Positions 1-12,740 are shown, counted from the first letter of the stretch. The stretch is DNA of 64,000 bases from Lunularia cruciata (GCA_948567375.1 OX419758.1:68391001-68455000), one strand, 5' to 3'. The notes: generated from the letters alone by a model not told the origin. Translations and numbers: made by a program.

Positions 1-239
1 TATCACAAGCCTATAGAAGGAGGATGCCATAAAGGTAAATGCACTAGTACATGAAATTATGCAGTAAAGAGCTAGAATACTTCTCTTACAATAGCCATAA
101 CTAGTATGAAGAGGACATTTGAAGACTATAGGGAGATTTGAGAAGTCTTTGGGTAGAGCATTAGCAGATTTGAGGAGCAATTGAAGGCTAGAGATGAAGA
201 AGGTGTTAACTTTTTAGGGTGAGTTGTAGAATGCCAAGA
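1..239. other. Unassigned flank left of solo LTR
   Basis: No gene or recognisable element part is seen. The last five bases (CAAGA, 235-239) are the left target-site duplication of the solo LTR that follows; the same five bases recur at 826-830, so this stretch and the sequence from 831 were once joined. Confidence 0.5.
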
Positions 240-825
240 TGTAATAACGTTAGCTAGATATATTATCTAGAGGTGAGAATTGGCTTGTTAACATTTAGAA
301 GGGTGTTATATATGATAGGCTAAGTAGATCAGATAGAAGTGTCACCAAAAGAGTACTTCCATTAATAAAAGAAGAGCCAAAAACACCTTGAAAACTTCAA
401 AGCCAATTTTGGAGGACTAAATTGATGAATTAGACCATGAAAATGGGAAAATTTCCCTCTTCTTAAGAAAAAATCTTGCCTTCTTCCCCGGTAATTTGTC
501 TTGTCAAGAGATTTCTAATGATACCTCACCTATGCTATTCTAAGCTTCCTACAAGAATATTCCCTAAATTCTCTTTGATAAACCAACTAGATAAGACAAT
601 GATCAACAAGTCACCCACCCATACAACTAATCTAAGTGTGGAGCTTGCTTACATGTCACCAATCCATGTATCTGATCTAAGGGTGGAGCTTCCTTTGAGG
701 GGATTATCTTTGATATATAATAAAGACAAGGTGCTACTTTGTTGCATTGGAGTATTGAGTGTTGAGGCTTTATGTTTCTTCTTTTATGTTTCTCTTGGAG
801 GTTCTCATGTCCTTGGAATATTACA
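240..825 (+). repeat. Solo LTR, family A (short form)
   Basis: The stretch starts TGTAATA and ends ATTACA and matches the LTRs of the A elements at 8444 and 31457 along its length, including the 'gtcaccaaaagagtacttc' block and the TATA-like 'tatataataaaga' about 110 bases before the end. It is flanked by perfect 5-bp repeats CAAGA (235-239 and 826-830). No primer site or internal region follows, so it is a solo LTR left by LTR-LTR recombination. Confidence 0.9.
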
Positions 826-830
826 CAAGA

Positions 831-1792
831 TCAACTTGGTCATCTTGGAAGTTCAAATGTTTGAGTATAAAAAGGAGGTTCCAACTTGAATGGGTGGCCA
901 AAGAGCTTGCAAAGGAGAAGTAAGAGAGTGCAACCAATCAATCCCAAATGTTGAAGAAGATGAAGAAGGAAATGAAGACCTTGAAAAATCACTCAGAGGA
1001 AGCTTTAGATCAATTTGTAATGATGTTGGAAGAAGTAGCTCAAGGAAAGGTAATGAAGATAAAGTTACATGAGTTGAGTTTGTAAGTCTAGAAGAGAAGA
1101 CATGCAAAGATAACAAGATGGACCAGCTAAGGAACATACATATAAGAAATTCACTAAGACTTGTGTTACCTATCAATTGGACTTAGTAGGCTACAAGGAG
1201 CGGATTGAGCTCCTTATTAGGATTTGTAAATGAAAAAGTAGTTCTTTGGAGTAGTACTTTGGCCAAAAGAACCTTTGTTGATAAATTTCTTTGAAGATGT
1301 AGGATCTTGACTATGAAGAAATCCAAAGATCTTCATAATTGTAGATACTTGTAGTTGTAGAATGTTAGGAGTAGTAAGTCTAAAGAGAAAAAACTTGTAA
1401 ATTGTCTTTAAGGAAGAACATGTATCTTCCCTAATGTGTGTAAGGTGCCTAATGAACTTATAGGCAAGTAGATAATGTAAGACAAAGATAAGATTAGCAA
1501 TGTACAATGAAGATGAGTCAAGAAAATCTTTGGCTTTCCTCAACCATTGGATTTACTTGGCTTAGACTAAGAGGGTTGTTTAAGGCAATGGCCTAGTTGT
1601 AACTATTTCAATCAATCTTTGGCCGTGAATAAAGTAAAAGGGCCAAAATCTCTTTGTAATTTTGCTTACATTCAGGTTATTGATTATATGCCTTTGGTGA
1701 GTCATGGTCAAGAGCTTTAAAGTAGTAACTTGAATGCTCAGGTAGGAGTGACCATTCATACTTGTGATTACATTTTGAAAGAGTGGAGCAAT
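831..1792. other. Unassigned AT-rich sequence, target of B1
   Basis: No domain is recognised. Short open frames (such as 890-1072 on plus, Glu/Lys-rich) have no family signature. This stretch continues on the far side of the B1 element at 8042. It may be part of an older, unrecognised repeat. Confidence 0.4.
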
Positions 1793-1797
1793 GCCTT

Positions 1798-2292
1798 TGT
1801 AAAAGACCAAGGAAGAAAATAGGAGAATGAGAGATCAAAGTGAAAGATCACATTAGGACTCTTGAAGGAAAGAAACTCCAAATGCCTAGCATGAGCTTGG
1901 AGTATGGTATTTATAGGAAATATACAAGGCTCTTGAGAAGCTTCTCAAGAACCTTCCTAAAAGTTGTCTCCTTTGAGTGCAAGCCAAGTTAACTAGAAAG
2001 CTTCTCAAAAAGCTTCCTTTTGGAAACCGTCTACTTGGCATAAAAGCTAAGCTAGTTGGAAAGCTTCCTTCTAGAAGCCAGCTACTAGGCATGCAAGCTA
2101 AGCCAGCCAAGAAGCTTCCCAAGAAACTTTCTCCTAAAAATCACCACTTGGCATGCACATTAATCAATAGTTGGAAGGTACCAAGTAGCTTCCTAGATGC
2201 TTCTAAAATATTCTTATAATTCTTAGCTAATTTGGCCTATTTTCTACTTTGTTAACCTCAACTAACTCATCTATAAACTCCATATTGTTATA
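1798..2292 (-). repeat. 3' LTR of B1
   Basis: In plus orientation it starts TGTAAAAGACC and ends CCATATTGTTATA, the reverse complement of the family B LTR. It contains several GAAGCTTC palindromes. The polypurine tract lies just right of it (about 2293-2310, read on minus). Confidence 0.9.
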
Positions 2293-2329
2293 TATTCCCT
2301 CACTACTAGTTGGTAATGTCCTTGTCAAC

Positions 2330-3417
2330 ATGGAAGCTTCAAACTCCTAGATAGTTGTTTATGCATTTTGGAGATGAGAAAGAGGTTCCCAAGTGGCATC
2401 ATGAAGGGAATATCCTTTCTAAAGGACTTTGTACTCAATATGTTGTTGGTAGCCATGTTGAATATGGTGATGTTCAAAGATACTATCAACTTCACATTCC
2501 TCATGATCATTGATAGAGATGAGAGGAGGAGGAGGTTGGAAACACAACAAAAAGGAAAATGGATTAGAAACAAAGGGTTTCAACTAAGAAATATGAAAGA
2601 TAGGGTGTATTTGCATATGACTCAGCAACGCACATTGATAAGCAAGTGGAGAAATGATTTGGATGACATCAAATAGATCTATCCAATTAAGAGCAAGTTT
2701 ATGGACTTGGGTATCAAGTGGGAGGGTTAATAGAAGAAAACTTGACTTTTTCACCAAGTTGAAAGGTAAGATCACAACAATGTTGGTCTATATATTGTTT
2801 TGTCAATTTTGAGCAACAAGGAGATGCCATTTGTCTTGTTGTAGTGATTGAGATATCATGGTTAAGAAGGTGGAAGTATGAGGTACAAGGCATAGAGGAA
2901 AAGTAAGAAGGGAATCTAGAACAAGTGGGTCTTGGTAAAAATTAAGGAAGAAGGAAGAGAATCCAATGCTTGCATGTTTGGAATTATTGTAGGAAAACTC
3001 AACAACTACAAGATATTCATCCCAATTGGTATGGTGAATGTTGAGAAAGGCACAAAGCATATTCTCCAAGGTACAATTTGCACGTTTGGTGTGTCCATCA
3101 GTCTATGGATGATAGGCTCTGGACAAAGTAAGCTTGGTGTTGAGTACTTAGAAAAGTACTTGCCAAAATTTTCTGGTGAGTCAAGGATCATGATTGGAGA
3201 TGAGTACATGAGATATCCCATAATGCTTGAAGATATTGTTGAAGTAGATCTAAGCCAATGTTAGAGCATTCACTATATCAAAGATTGGTGCCAAATGGAT
3301 TTTCTTATTAAACTTATCATCTAAAAACACCACTATTGTTGTCTGACCTTGCTTTGTCTTGGCCAAAGGAAGTAATGAGATCCAAGCTCACATGTTCACA
3401 TTGAATAGATGGGATGG
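2330..3417 (-). pseudogene. B1 integrase C-terminus and chromodomain remnant
   Basis: On the minus strand the fragments align with the B2 integrase tail. 2803-3069 carries the 'HHTNWDEYL' and 'EFSYNNSKHAS' region and 2584-2775 the C-terminal GPF-like part. About 2350-2530 reads as a chromodomain, with 'EYKVL' then '*KGY' and 'HDATWEPLSHLQ'. The aromatic/charged pattern of a chromodomain is kept although stops interrupt it. 3006-3417 holds the catalytic-core portion, ending at the solo LTR insertion. Confidence 0.75.
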
Positions 3418-4153
3418 TGTAATACCAAGAGCTAGCCATATGATCTAGTTGTGAAATTTGGTTTGGTAACATCTAGAATGATGTTTTACATGATGGTCAA
3501 AATAGATAAGATAGAAGTATCACCAAAAGAGTACTTCTACAAATAGGGTAGAAACCAAAATAGACTTGAGAACCTTAGAACCAATAGCTAGACATATGAT
3601 TTAAAGGTGAGAATTGGTTTGGTAACATCTAGAAGGATGTTACACATGATGGACTAAATACATCAGAAAGAAGTATCACCAAAAGGGGACTTTTACTAAT
3701 AGAGTAGGAACCAAAATATACCTGAAATCTTTGAAGGCAATTTTGGAGGCCTAAACGGATGAATTAGGCCTTGAAAATGTGCAACCCCCCCCCCTTTATC
3801 AGAGGAAGGGCTTGCCTTCCCTCCCCCTGCTTTGTCTTGTCGAGAGCTTTCCAACGGTACCTTACATGATTCTAAGATTCCTATAAGAAGATTCCCTAAA
3901 AGTTTCCCTCCGGTCAAAGCTTGTTTGACCAACCAGATAGGACCTAGACCAGACATGTCACCCATTCAAGTAAGTAATCCAAGGGTGGAGCTTGCTGACA
4001 TGTCACCTATGTGTGTCCCTAATCCTATGGTGGAGCTTCCTTGGAGGAGATCCTCTTTGTCTATATAATAAAGAGAAGGTGCTCCCTTGGGGCATCAATT
4101 GTTTGAGTGTGCAATTTGTGTTTTCTCTCTTCTCTTGTCCTTGGAGTATTACA
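3418..4153 (+). repeat. Solo LTR, family A (long form), inside B1 integrase
   Basis: It starts TGTAATACCAAGAGC and ends GTATTACA, with a perfect TSD GATGG (3413-3417 and 4154-4158). The first ~155 bp are repeated inside the LTR (3418-3575 and about 3579-3735), the long form also seen in A-II and at 56791. A run of ten C lies near 3785. It splits the integrase frame of B1, so it arrived after B1. Confidence 0.93.
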
Positions 4154-4158
4154 GATGG

Positions 4159-5811
4159 GAAGTGGTTGAAGGAGACTACTTGGTTTTTGGTTGTTGGCCT
4201 TGTTGCATTGGTAGCTCTTACAAGATTGGACAAACTCTAAGACGTTTTGAGCCATTTTGGGCCACCAACATTGGCATTGCAGGGTATCCAAGGTCTTGTC
4301 CACAAGCATATGACCAATGATTGGTAAGTCATGGGCTTCTTGAAGGTGCACAAGTCATATATCACCCTTGGCTAGAACAAAGATTTGGTTCTCACAAAAT
4401 AAAAGGCCTTCTTTGAAGGAGAAGGTGTTTTATTCCTTATTGCATTTTGCAAAATGACCTTGTACCATTTAAAAGAAGAGGTCTTGTTGTAAAGTAGTGC
4501 TAAATTCAATTTATAGTTTTTAGTCAATTGACATTATTGTAAATGCCACTAGGATGAGACAAAGAGTCTTCAGATCAGGTTGTTGTGATAGGGTATTGGA
4601 GATGATATGGAACCTATTGGGTTTGTACTCAAGTTTGATATCCAAAAACTATAGTTGTTCTTCCCATCAATGATGTTGACTCTTCATGTGCTCCAAATGT
4701 AATGTTTGTAACAAGGGTTTATGACCGATTCTCATGATCACTTGTTTTCCCAAGAGATAATGCCTCCATACCTTGGTGGCATATACAATTGCTAGTTTTT
4801 CTCAATCTTGAGCGGAGTAATTATTTTCTATGGTATTTAGCCAATGAGTTGTAAAGAAAATGGGATGTAACACATCTAGAAATTCAACAAAAAATTGCGA
4901 GTCCATTAAATGCCTGCACTTTTGTAGCATCCTTCAAAGTAGACTAATCATTAATAGCCTTGATTTTCTCCTCTTCTATCTTGATCTCCTCTGATGAGAT
5001 CTTATGACCCAAGAAGGTAACTTCCTTATGCCAAAAGGCACACTTTGACTTTTTATAATAGAACTTCCATTGATGTAGTCATCTTAAGACTTCTTGCATG
5101 TGTTTTGCATGTTCTATCTTTGTCTTACTATAGTTTAAAATATCATCCAAGAATACCACCATGTACCAATCCAATAGCCCATCCAACACCTAATGCATTT
5201 GATCCATGAAGAATATTGAAGCATTAGTGAGCCCAAAAGGTAGAACACTCCATTCAAAATGCCCATACCTTGTGCAAAAGGTAATCTTGTGCACATTCTC
5301 TCTATTAATGGGAATTTACCAATAGCTACTTTGGAGATCCAACTTGGAGAAATATTGTGCTTCACTCAATTGATCTAGCAAGTCATTAATTCAAGGCAAA
5401 GGATATTCATTTTTCACTATTTGTTTATTAAGGCCATGGTAATCATTATAAAAGTGAGGTCCTCCATCCATTCTTTGAGACAAATAGTACTAGTGCTCCT
5501 AAAGGAGATATACTATGTCATATGAAATCCTTCTCCAACAACTTCGTCAGTGTTATTTGAAGCTCATCCAACTCCTTTGATGAGAGCCAATAGATTGGTA
5601 TACTCATTAAAGTACTTCATGGCAATAACTCAATCATGAAGGGAAAACCACAATCAAAGTGTAATCCCTTTGGTAGATCATCCAAAAACACATCTATACA
5701 GTTTTGAACTATTTGATCAACCATTTCTTGATGATGCTTTTGGCCCTCATCAGATTTTCCATGCACAATTGGCTTGGTCCACACCACAAAGAGAAGCTTA
5801 TCTTCCTCCAA
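4159..5811 (-). pseudogene. B1 integrase N-terminus, RNase H and reverse transcriptase remnant
   Basis: Read on minus, 4351 down to 4160 is the integrase zinc-binding region (a 'HLQEAHDL' start, then 'CKSYQCNKA'). About 4362-4900 is RNase H. 5135-5500 carries the reverse transcriptase palm, with 'RYGHFEWSVLPFGLTNA' and the catalytic 'VVFLDDIL' box near 5136-5165. 5617-5811 is the pre-RT region 'DVFLDDLPKGL'. Several stops and frameshifts break it. Confidence 0.82.
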
Positions 5812-5937
5812 AGCTTACTCTATGGTTGCTTTACTAATAAACTTTCCATCTTGGGATTGACTATTCTTAGGTGTTTTACTCAAAGGTGCCACACAACCTA
5901 ATTGGTAATTCTTACCTTGGTGTTGTATTTGAATTTA

Positions 5938-6433
5938 TCATTGAGTCCAATCAAATTGAACCTTATGACATTCAAGCCAAGGCAAACCTAGAATGACATC
6001 ATAGTGTAGAGATTCCACTACAAATCTTATACACCCCAAATACTCTTTTCCAATCTTGAATGTCAAAGGATATGAAATATGGAATATAAAATCTTTTTTA
6101 CCATCCTTCATCATCAATCTACTTCCAATTATTAACATGATAAGAATACTTAATTCCTTTGCTAACTTCATGGACATGCAATTTTTTAAACTTCATGAAT
6201 CTACCAAAATCAGATATCATACTTTGCAAGTAAAGCAAACTTGCATAGGTCAAGCCTTCAATCCCATTGGAACTAATCAAGTTCTCAATAGGTTTTTCTC
6301 CTACTTGGATTCTTCTTGCCCTAATCATCATGCTTGGCAAACTCCATTTGGGCGATTTGTCAAGGTCATCCATTCTTGAATGGATATTCAACAAATTGAT
6401 GCCTAACTTGGCAATAATAAAAGCAACCACCAT
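5938..6433 (-). pseudogene. B1 zinc-knuckle and aspartic protease remnant
   Basis: The minus-strand frame 6177-5938 matches the protease tail of B2, with 'GSRLMMKDGKK' and 'VILGLPWLECHKVQFDWTQ', the end of a retropepsin domain. 6433-6119 covers the spacer and protease start in another frame; the family CCHC knuckle is degraded. About 5812-5870 carries one copy of a 20-residue unit that is present three times in B2. Confidence 0.75.
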
Positions 6434-6439
6434 TTTGTC

Positions 6440-6703
6440 ACAATATTTCCCTATCTATGAGTCCAAGTGGTTTCTATTGGATGGCATTGATCTCTATTGA
6501 TATTAGCTCCTCCACTTGTGTCTAGTGTGGGTAGGTTCTATGAGGGTCAAGGTTAAGACCAAGTTGTTACAACCAAGGAATCAAAGCACTCAACCAACTA
6601 CATGGCTTCCTCCAAGTGTTTGGGCTCCTACATGGTCACTTCCAATTTTTTGTGTGACTTCAAGCCCCTCAAAAATCAATCTAGAGCTTCCCCTTCTAAT
6701 ATA

Positions 6704-6755
<52 letters not shown>

Positions 6756-7260
6756 CATTATGGTGTTCTAGGGTTGAGTGATGTAGCTTTTACAAAACCA
6801 ATCTGCTTTAATTTTGCTAACCTATCTTATGCACCTTGTGTGACATTTATAGCTTGGACTCATCCCATTATTTTGCTCTTGAATTCTTCCTATGTTGAGA
6901 TGGCATAACAAATTGCTATTCAGCTTGCTTCACTCAAAATTGCAAGCATAGTTTTGCCATTCTATCCATTGGCTTGAAGCTAAGAGAATTTGTCTTCATT
7001 CATCTTGAAATTTGTAGCTTCAAAATATTATTATATCAAATAAAAAATGATCCACTTTGCCCAAGAGGCTCTTGCCTTCAAATACATTGGGCTTTAGAAA
7101 TCATGTTTTCTCTTCTCTTTCTCAAAATGGTGCTCTCTCTACATGTTGTTGTCGTTGATGATCTCAATCTTCTAACTATTGAGTAAGGTGCTCAATCTTC
7201 CAACAATTGAGTAAAATGCTCAATTTTTTGTTGTAGGGTTATGATAATTTTGGTCATTGC
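6440..7260 (-). pseudogene. B1 gag remnant
   Basis: The position and scattered similarity to the B2 and B3 gag region support this, but no long frame survives. It is interrupted by the AT microsatellite at 6699-6752. Confidence 0.5.
6699..6752. repeat. (AT)n microsatellite
   Basis: About 27 AT dinucleotides with one TGT interruption, inside the B1 gag remnant. Confidence 0.95.
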
Positions 7261-7519
7261 TGCCATGAGTACTACTCTATCAAACTACCTAAATTTTATC
7301 CAATTTAACATGTAGATGCAACACGTCTACTATTATCCATAAGTTACAATTGGAAATACCAAGGGTTCATCAAACAAGGTGATTGTATTTAGAAAATTCT
7401 GCCAAATTATGAGATGATGAACTATGTGATATGATGCTTGGGTAGTATATAGACAAAAAATCACAATGGTTTGGTGGAAATGGATTTGGTGGTCCATAAA
7501 TTCCATCCATCCCATTCCT

Positions 7520-7531
7520 ACTCTAATGCCA
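7520..7531 (-). promoter_or_regulatory. Primer-binding site of B1 (tRNA-iMet-like)
   Basis: On minus the bases next to the 5' LTR read TGGCATTAGAG, two transitions away from TGGTATCAGAG, the usual tRNA-iMet site. Confidence 0.75.
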
Positions 7532-7532
7532 A

Positions 7533-8036
7533 TGTAAAAGATCAAGGAGAAAAATAGGAGAATAGAAGATCAAAGTGAAAAATCACATTAGGACTCTTGA
7601 ATAAGGGAAGTTATGAATGCCCAGCATGAGCTTGGTATAATATTTATAGGGAACATACATGGCTCTTGAGAAGCTTCTCAAGAAGCTTCCTAAAAGCCAC
7701 ATTCTTTGAGTACAAACCAAGTTAACCAAGAAGCTTCTCAAGAAGCTTTCTTCTAAAAGCCGCCTACTTGGTATGCAAGCTAAGTTAGTTGGAAATTTTC
7801 CCAAGAAGCTTTCTTCTAGAAGCCACCTACTTGGCATGCAAGCTAAGGTAGCCAGGAAGCTTCCCACAAAGCTTTCTCTTAGAAATCATCACTTGACATG
7901 CACATTACTTGATACTTGGAAAGTACCAAGTTGCTTCCTAGATGCTTCTAGAATATACTCATAATTCTTGGCTAATATGGCATATTTCTACTTCATTAGT
8001 CTTGATAAACTCATTTTTTAACTCCATATTGTTATA
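7533..8036 (-). repeat. 5' LTR of B1
   Basis: Family B LTR in minus orientation. Its outer end reads TATAACAATATGG on minus (TG mutated to TA). It carries multiple AAGCTTC repeats and ends next to the primer site. Confidence 0.9.
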
Positions 8037-8041
8037 GCCTT

Positions 8042-8438
8042 GATAATAAGCAATGAATTGTAGGGTTGAAAGTACCACAAAATTGAAAAGCAAACTCCTA
8101 CTATAAATAAAAAGTTTCTTATGGGAAGGTAGAACACATCATTTGGTGTTGAATGTCTTTGTAGTGAAGTAGCCTCATCGGAGTTGATTGAATCATGACC
8201 TTCAAGAAATAGATGGAACTAATTCTTTGTGAAAGTGATAATTCACTTTTCCATTTGCTATAATGTGGTACCATTGGCGACACTAATATCTTCTAGGAGT
8301 ATTTTATGCCCAATAAGTTAAATAAATTACAAGAAAGAATTTCCAATTGTAAAACTTCTCTTCAAATCTAGCCAATTCTAACATGTATTCTTGAGGAAAT
8401 GAGCTATTACTTACCATTATACCACTTTATAGTCAAGA
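8042..8438. other. Unassigned sequence between B1 and A-I
   Basis: Continuation of the sequence into which B1 inserted. No frame or repeat is recognised. It ends at the left TSD of A-I (8439-8443). Confidence 0.4.
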
Positions 8439-8443
8439 TTGGG

Positions 8444-9025
8444 TGTAATAACATTAGCTAGACAAATTATCTAAAGGTATGAATTGGCTTGGTAATATAT
8501 GTAGAGATGTTATATCTAAGATCAAATAGAGGTGTCACCAAAAGAGCACTTCTACTAATATAGCAAGGGCTAAAAACACCATGTAAACTTCAAAGCCAAA
8601 TTTGGAGACCTAAATGGATGTATTAGGCCTCAAAACTGAAAAATCCTTTTGGAGCCAAAGATATTAGCTTTCTTCCTCCCTCAATTGTCTCTTGAGAGCT
8701 TTCCAATGATATCTCACCATGCTATTCTAAGCTTCTTGTATGAAGATTCTCTAAATATTCCCTTTGGTCAAACTTATTTGACCAACCAAATAAGAGAAGG
8801 ATCAACATGTCACCAATCCATACAACTAATCTAAGAGTGAAGCTTGCTGATACGTCATCAATCCATGTATTTGATCCAAAGGTATAACTCCCTTTAAGTG
8901 GATCCTCTTTGCTATATAATAAAGACAATATGCTCTTTTAGGAGCATCATAGAACTGAGAAAATGAAACTTTGCATTATCCTTGAGTTTTCTTTCTTGTG
9001 TTTCTCTTGTCCTCAAAATATTATA
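8444..9025 (+). repeat. 5' LTR of A-I (short form)
   Basis: It starts TGTAATAACATTAGC and ends ATTATA. A TATA-like 'tatataataaagac' near 8913 marks the likely promoter. Confidence 0.88.
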
Positions 9026-9026
9026 A

Positions 9027-9037
9027 TGAAATCAGAG
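9027..9037 (+). promoter_or_regulatory. Primer-binding site of A-I
   Basis: TGAAATCAGAG, two changes from the tRNA-iMet site TGGTATCAGAG, begins one base after the LTR. Confidence 0.7.
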
Positions 9038-9039
9038 TA

Positions 9040-11080
9040 TTTTAATCCAAGTGAGTGGATCACCCTTCTTAAATGAACACGAGCTACTAAGATTGAGTAA
9101 TTTTGAGGGGAGAAAAAGTAAGGTAATCAATAGATTGGGCATGTTTTATAGAGAGGATGAGATGGATGTTCCTAGAGGAAAACTTTTACACTTTTCTTTC
9201 CATTCTTGAATTAGTTCTATGTCAAGATTATGTACATCCAACATGAGAAAGTGAGAGTATATATGGTTTTACCATTTTGGAGTAGAGTTTATGGACATAA
9301 TAATGAATTTGCCAAACCCTATGATTATACTTGTGATCATGTACCATAGAGAATGGGATTTGAAATTTTTATATTATTATGATGCAATATGAATATACCA
9401 AATCCTCTCCTTTTCAACACTCAAATAGAATTTTGTTACATAGTTTAGCCAGAAAGTATGTTTAGGGATTTTGTAGTCCACAATTTTAATGAGGAAAGTT
9501 GTCAACAAGTGATAGCCTTTGAGATCCAAATATTAATCTCAATTGTTTATGCCCCCTTTGAGTGATCATATTAACTCTCTATTGAAGTAGAAAATATTGA
9601 TTGAGAGTTTGCCATGTGTAAAAATCATGGAATAATAGTTGTAGGCTCTGATGCAAGGAATGCAAAGGATGTTTGATGAGTTTTGGAAGATCAAGATGAT
9701 AGTGGACACATTACAAAGTCAGGTATGTAGTTCAAGAACAATCATATAATGCAAGAAGTAGAATCATCCCAAAACCTAGTAATAGCGGCTAAAGTACCTA
9801 AAGAGTCACTCATGCCAATGACACTAACCCCGATCAACAATGGAGCTACATTGTAGATGAAGAAGATGTGCAACTTCAAGCCTTAAATTATGGATGAAGA
9901 AGACATGCAACATCAAGCCTTACAAGGGACATCATGGGAGTGGAAGTAATGGAAATTCCATGGGAGTAATGGAAAATTGGATCTCAAGAATGAATCAATA
10001 CTTTTGATTCTTCACAATTGAGATCACCAATCATTTCACATGCATGTTTGTATGTGAATACTTGATCAATAAAGCTCTCACATGATATAATTTTTGGGAA
10101 TGATCAATATTGGTAGAAGGAAGAGAGATCACTTGGACATCAATGCAAGAAGGACTATTGAAGAATTTTCAATCCATGCATTCCATCCAGATAGCTTGAA
10201 CCCGACTATGGAGATTGAAATAGAAGAACAACATTCAAGAATAAATGGAGGTATTTCTTGACCTACATGTTGTAATAACCAATGTGAGCCCAACAACATC
10301 TCTTGAAAATTTCAAATGGATTTAAAAGAGAAAATTTACCAATAGATAATGGTACAAGTTCTTGCACCATTTTTGAAGCCATTGTGTGTGCTCAAAGAAT
10401 AGTAAGAGTGCTTGGAGGATGTGAAGGGATAGTCAAGACATAAAATTATTAGGTTGAAAAACCACACTTTGGTGGAATAGTTCCTATGGAATTGGATAAA
10501 ATTTGTTTCCAAGACTAAGAAGCATGACCACTCAAAGGAGAATGGGGTTTTGGGTCAAAGAAAGGAGAGATGGAGTCCCATGAGGAGAAGTGACTCAAGC
10601 AAAACAATGACATTGTTACAATTGCGGCCAAGTTGGGCACATAGCCATCAATTGTTGTGCATGCCTTCTTAGAGGCCCTCCATACAAGCAACATTTGAAC
10701 AACTTGGAGTGACAAATCAAATAAGAGGATGCTAAAAATACATTGGAACATAAAGATTGCTCAATGGAGAGGAGTAACATCAAGGAGAGAAAGAGGACAA
10801 GTGTGCAAAGGTTGAGGAAGACAAACATACCATTGATTGTTGTAAATGGACCCTTAGAAGGCAATCAAGTGAGAAGATTGATAGACCTTAAGCAATAAAG
10901 AATTTATTGTCTCACTCTATTATAATAAGGTTGGAGATAAGACTAGAGAAGGATGAGAATGAAGAAGTCAAGTTTACTTGATAGAGTTATTACATAGAAA
11001 GGTAACACTCTCTAAAAGAGAGTATTAAGAACAAATTGAGTTATGATATGATCTTAAGCATTCATGACATGGATAGAGCA
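9040..11080 (+). pseudogene. A-I gag, zinc knuckle and protease remnant
   Basis: The gag part is badly decayed. A perfect CCHC knuckle reads CYNCGQVGHIAINC at 10614-10655. The protease follows near 10830-11080 ('LIVVNGPLEGNQV', then a damaged catalytic 'LID' block). The A-II copy at 24076 keeps the same protease in better shape. Confidence 0.75.
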
Positions 11081-11269
11081 TTACAACCCCATGGTAGATT
11101 GTAGAAAGATAATAAGAACTAGCCAATAGAAGATAATTGGAGATAAGGAAAGATCACAAAGGCAAGAATTTCCTCTCTATGTCAAAGGGATAACAACTAT
11201 TAGTAAGATATATGTATGTTTCATGAATCTAATAAAAGAAGTCTAGAGTGCACAACTTGATGGATAAAT

Positions 11270-12740
11270 TGTTGAGAATTTTAAAGATTGTTCAATGAGT
11301 TTTAAGATGTTTTTCTTCATGATTTACCCTTAAGATTATCACCAAAAAGGAAAGTAGATCATGAAATTGAGATACTTCTTGGGAAGACATCTCCTTGTAA
11401 GGTCTCATATTGACTATCACTTCATGTGTTGGAGGAGAGCAAGGCTTAATTTAAGGACATGATGCACAAAGGGTTTATTCAACCTATCATATCACTATAT
11501 GGGGCTCTTGTCTTGTTTGTGAAGAAGAAGGATGACATCATACAAATGTACATTGACTACCAATGCCTAAATCAACCAATAGTGAAGAATAGATACCCAT
11601 TACCTTGTATGGATGACCTATTTGTAACTCAACAGGACAAAACATTTCACCAAATGTGATCTAGAAAGTAGTTATAACCAAATTAGGATTCCAAATGAAG
11701 ACACACATAAACCTAAATTTTAAACAAGGTATAGTCACTTTAAGGACCTAGTGATATAATTTGACTTCACCAATGCACCAACAACTTTCATGAGTTTGAT
11801 AAATGAGATATTTTGTGCATACTTTGATAAGTCTATTATCATTGTCTTTGATGACATCTTAGTCCATAGTAAGATAATGAAGGAGCACAAGCAACATCTA
11901 TGAGAAGTCATCCAAATTTTATAACAAAACCAATTGTATGCCAAAGTCTCAAAGTATGAGTTTAAGAAGTCTAAAGTAGATAACTTAGGGTATAAAGTAA
12001 TTGCGGAAGACATCCAAGTTCTAATAGATAAACTAACTTTTAATAGATAAAATAGATGTCATTCAAAATTGGAGTGCTCCGGAAGATTAGACTCAACTCA
12101 AGAGTTTCTTTGAATTGACTAGGTTGTATCATTGATGTGTCAAGGACTTTCTAAGGTTGTACAACCCCTAATAGCACTACTTAGCAAGGGAAAGAAGTGG
12201 ATATGGGAATTGCATAAGAATTGGACTTTCAAGAATTGAAAGATGAACTATTACATACACCAATCTTAAATGGTATGACTTAACATGTCCAATCAACTTA
12301 GCTATAAATGCATCAAGTGTTGCAATGGGAGTAATTTTATAACAAGTATAGAGTGACAGATGATACTCAATTACATATTTCTCTCAAAAATTATTATTGG
12401 TAAAGTGCAACTATCACACTACAAAACAAGAAAAGTTGGCTATTGTCCTTGCAACCAAGTATTGGAAACACTATCTTGGCAAGAAAGCATTTGTAGTGCA
12501 CATAGGCCACAAACCACTAGTCTACCTTAAGATACAAAAAGATATGATAGATTTGTTGGGCAAAGTGAAGACAACAATTCAACATGATAATCACACATGT
12601 GAAAGGCAAGAAGTAACTTGTAGATGTAGATGTATTCACTTGAATGCTTATAGTGAAGATTTTGGTTGTAGAGGTCAAGATGAACCTAGATCTTTGGCCA
12701 AGGATTTTGACTATTGCAAAGATTGACCCATAGCCTATAG
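11270..12740 (+). pseudogene. A-I reverse transcriptase and RNase H remnant
   Basis: 11459-11659 reads '[20 protein letters not shown]' and 'NRYPLPCMDDLF', the RT fingers. The catalytic box near 11845-11860 is 'FDDIL'. 12397-12726 carries the RNase H end ('NYHTTKQEKLAIVLATKYWKHYL'). Stops and a frameshift lie between them. Confidence 0.82.

Larger units (their letters stand above)
1798..8036 (-). mobile_element. Complete family B Ty3/Gypsy chromovirus, B1
   Basis: Both ends carry family B LTRs in minus orientation (5' LTR 7533-8036, 3' LTR 1798-2292) and the element is bounded by a perfect TSD GCCTT (1793-1797 and 8037-8041). Read on the minus strand the order is primer site, gag, protease, reverse transcriptase, RNase H, integrase, chromodomain, polypurine tract, which is the chromovirus order. 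The coding part is broken by many stops and frameshifts, by an AT microsatellite in gag and by a solo A LTR inside integrase (3418-4153). It cannot be autonomous today. Same family as B2 (53503-59856). Confidence 0.93.

Noticed and set aside
2368-2676. 102-codon plus-strand frame as a gene
   Set aside because: It is the antisense of the B1 chromodomain region on the minus strand.
3782-3797. C-run in the solo LTR as a possible G-quadruplex or regulatory site
   Set aside because: A single homopolymer run of about ten C has no second G/C tract to form a quadruplex, and the twin LTR at 56791 lacks the uniform run.
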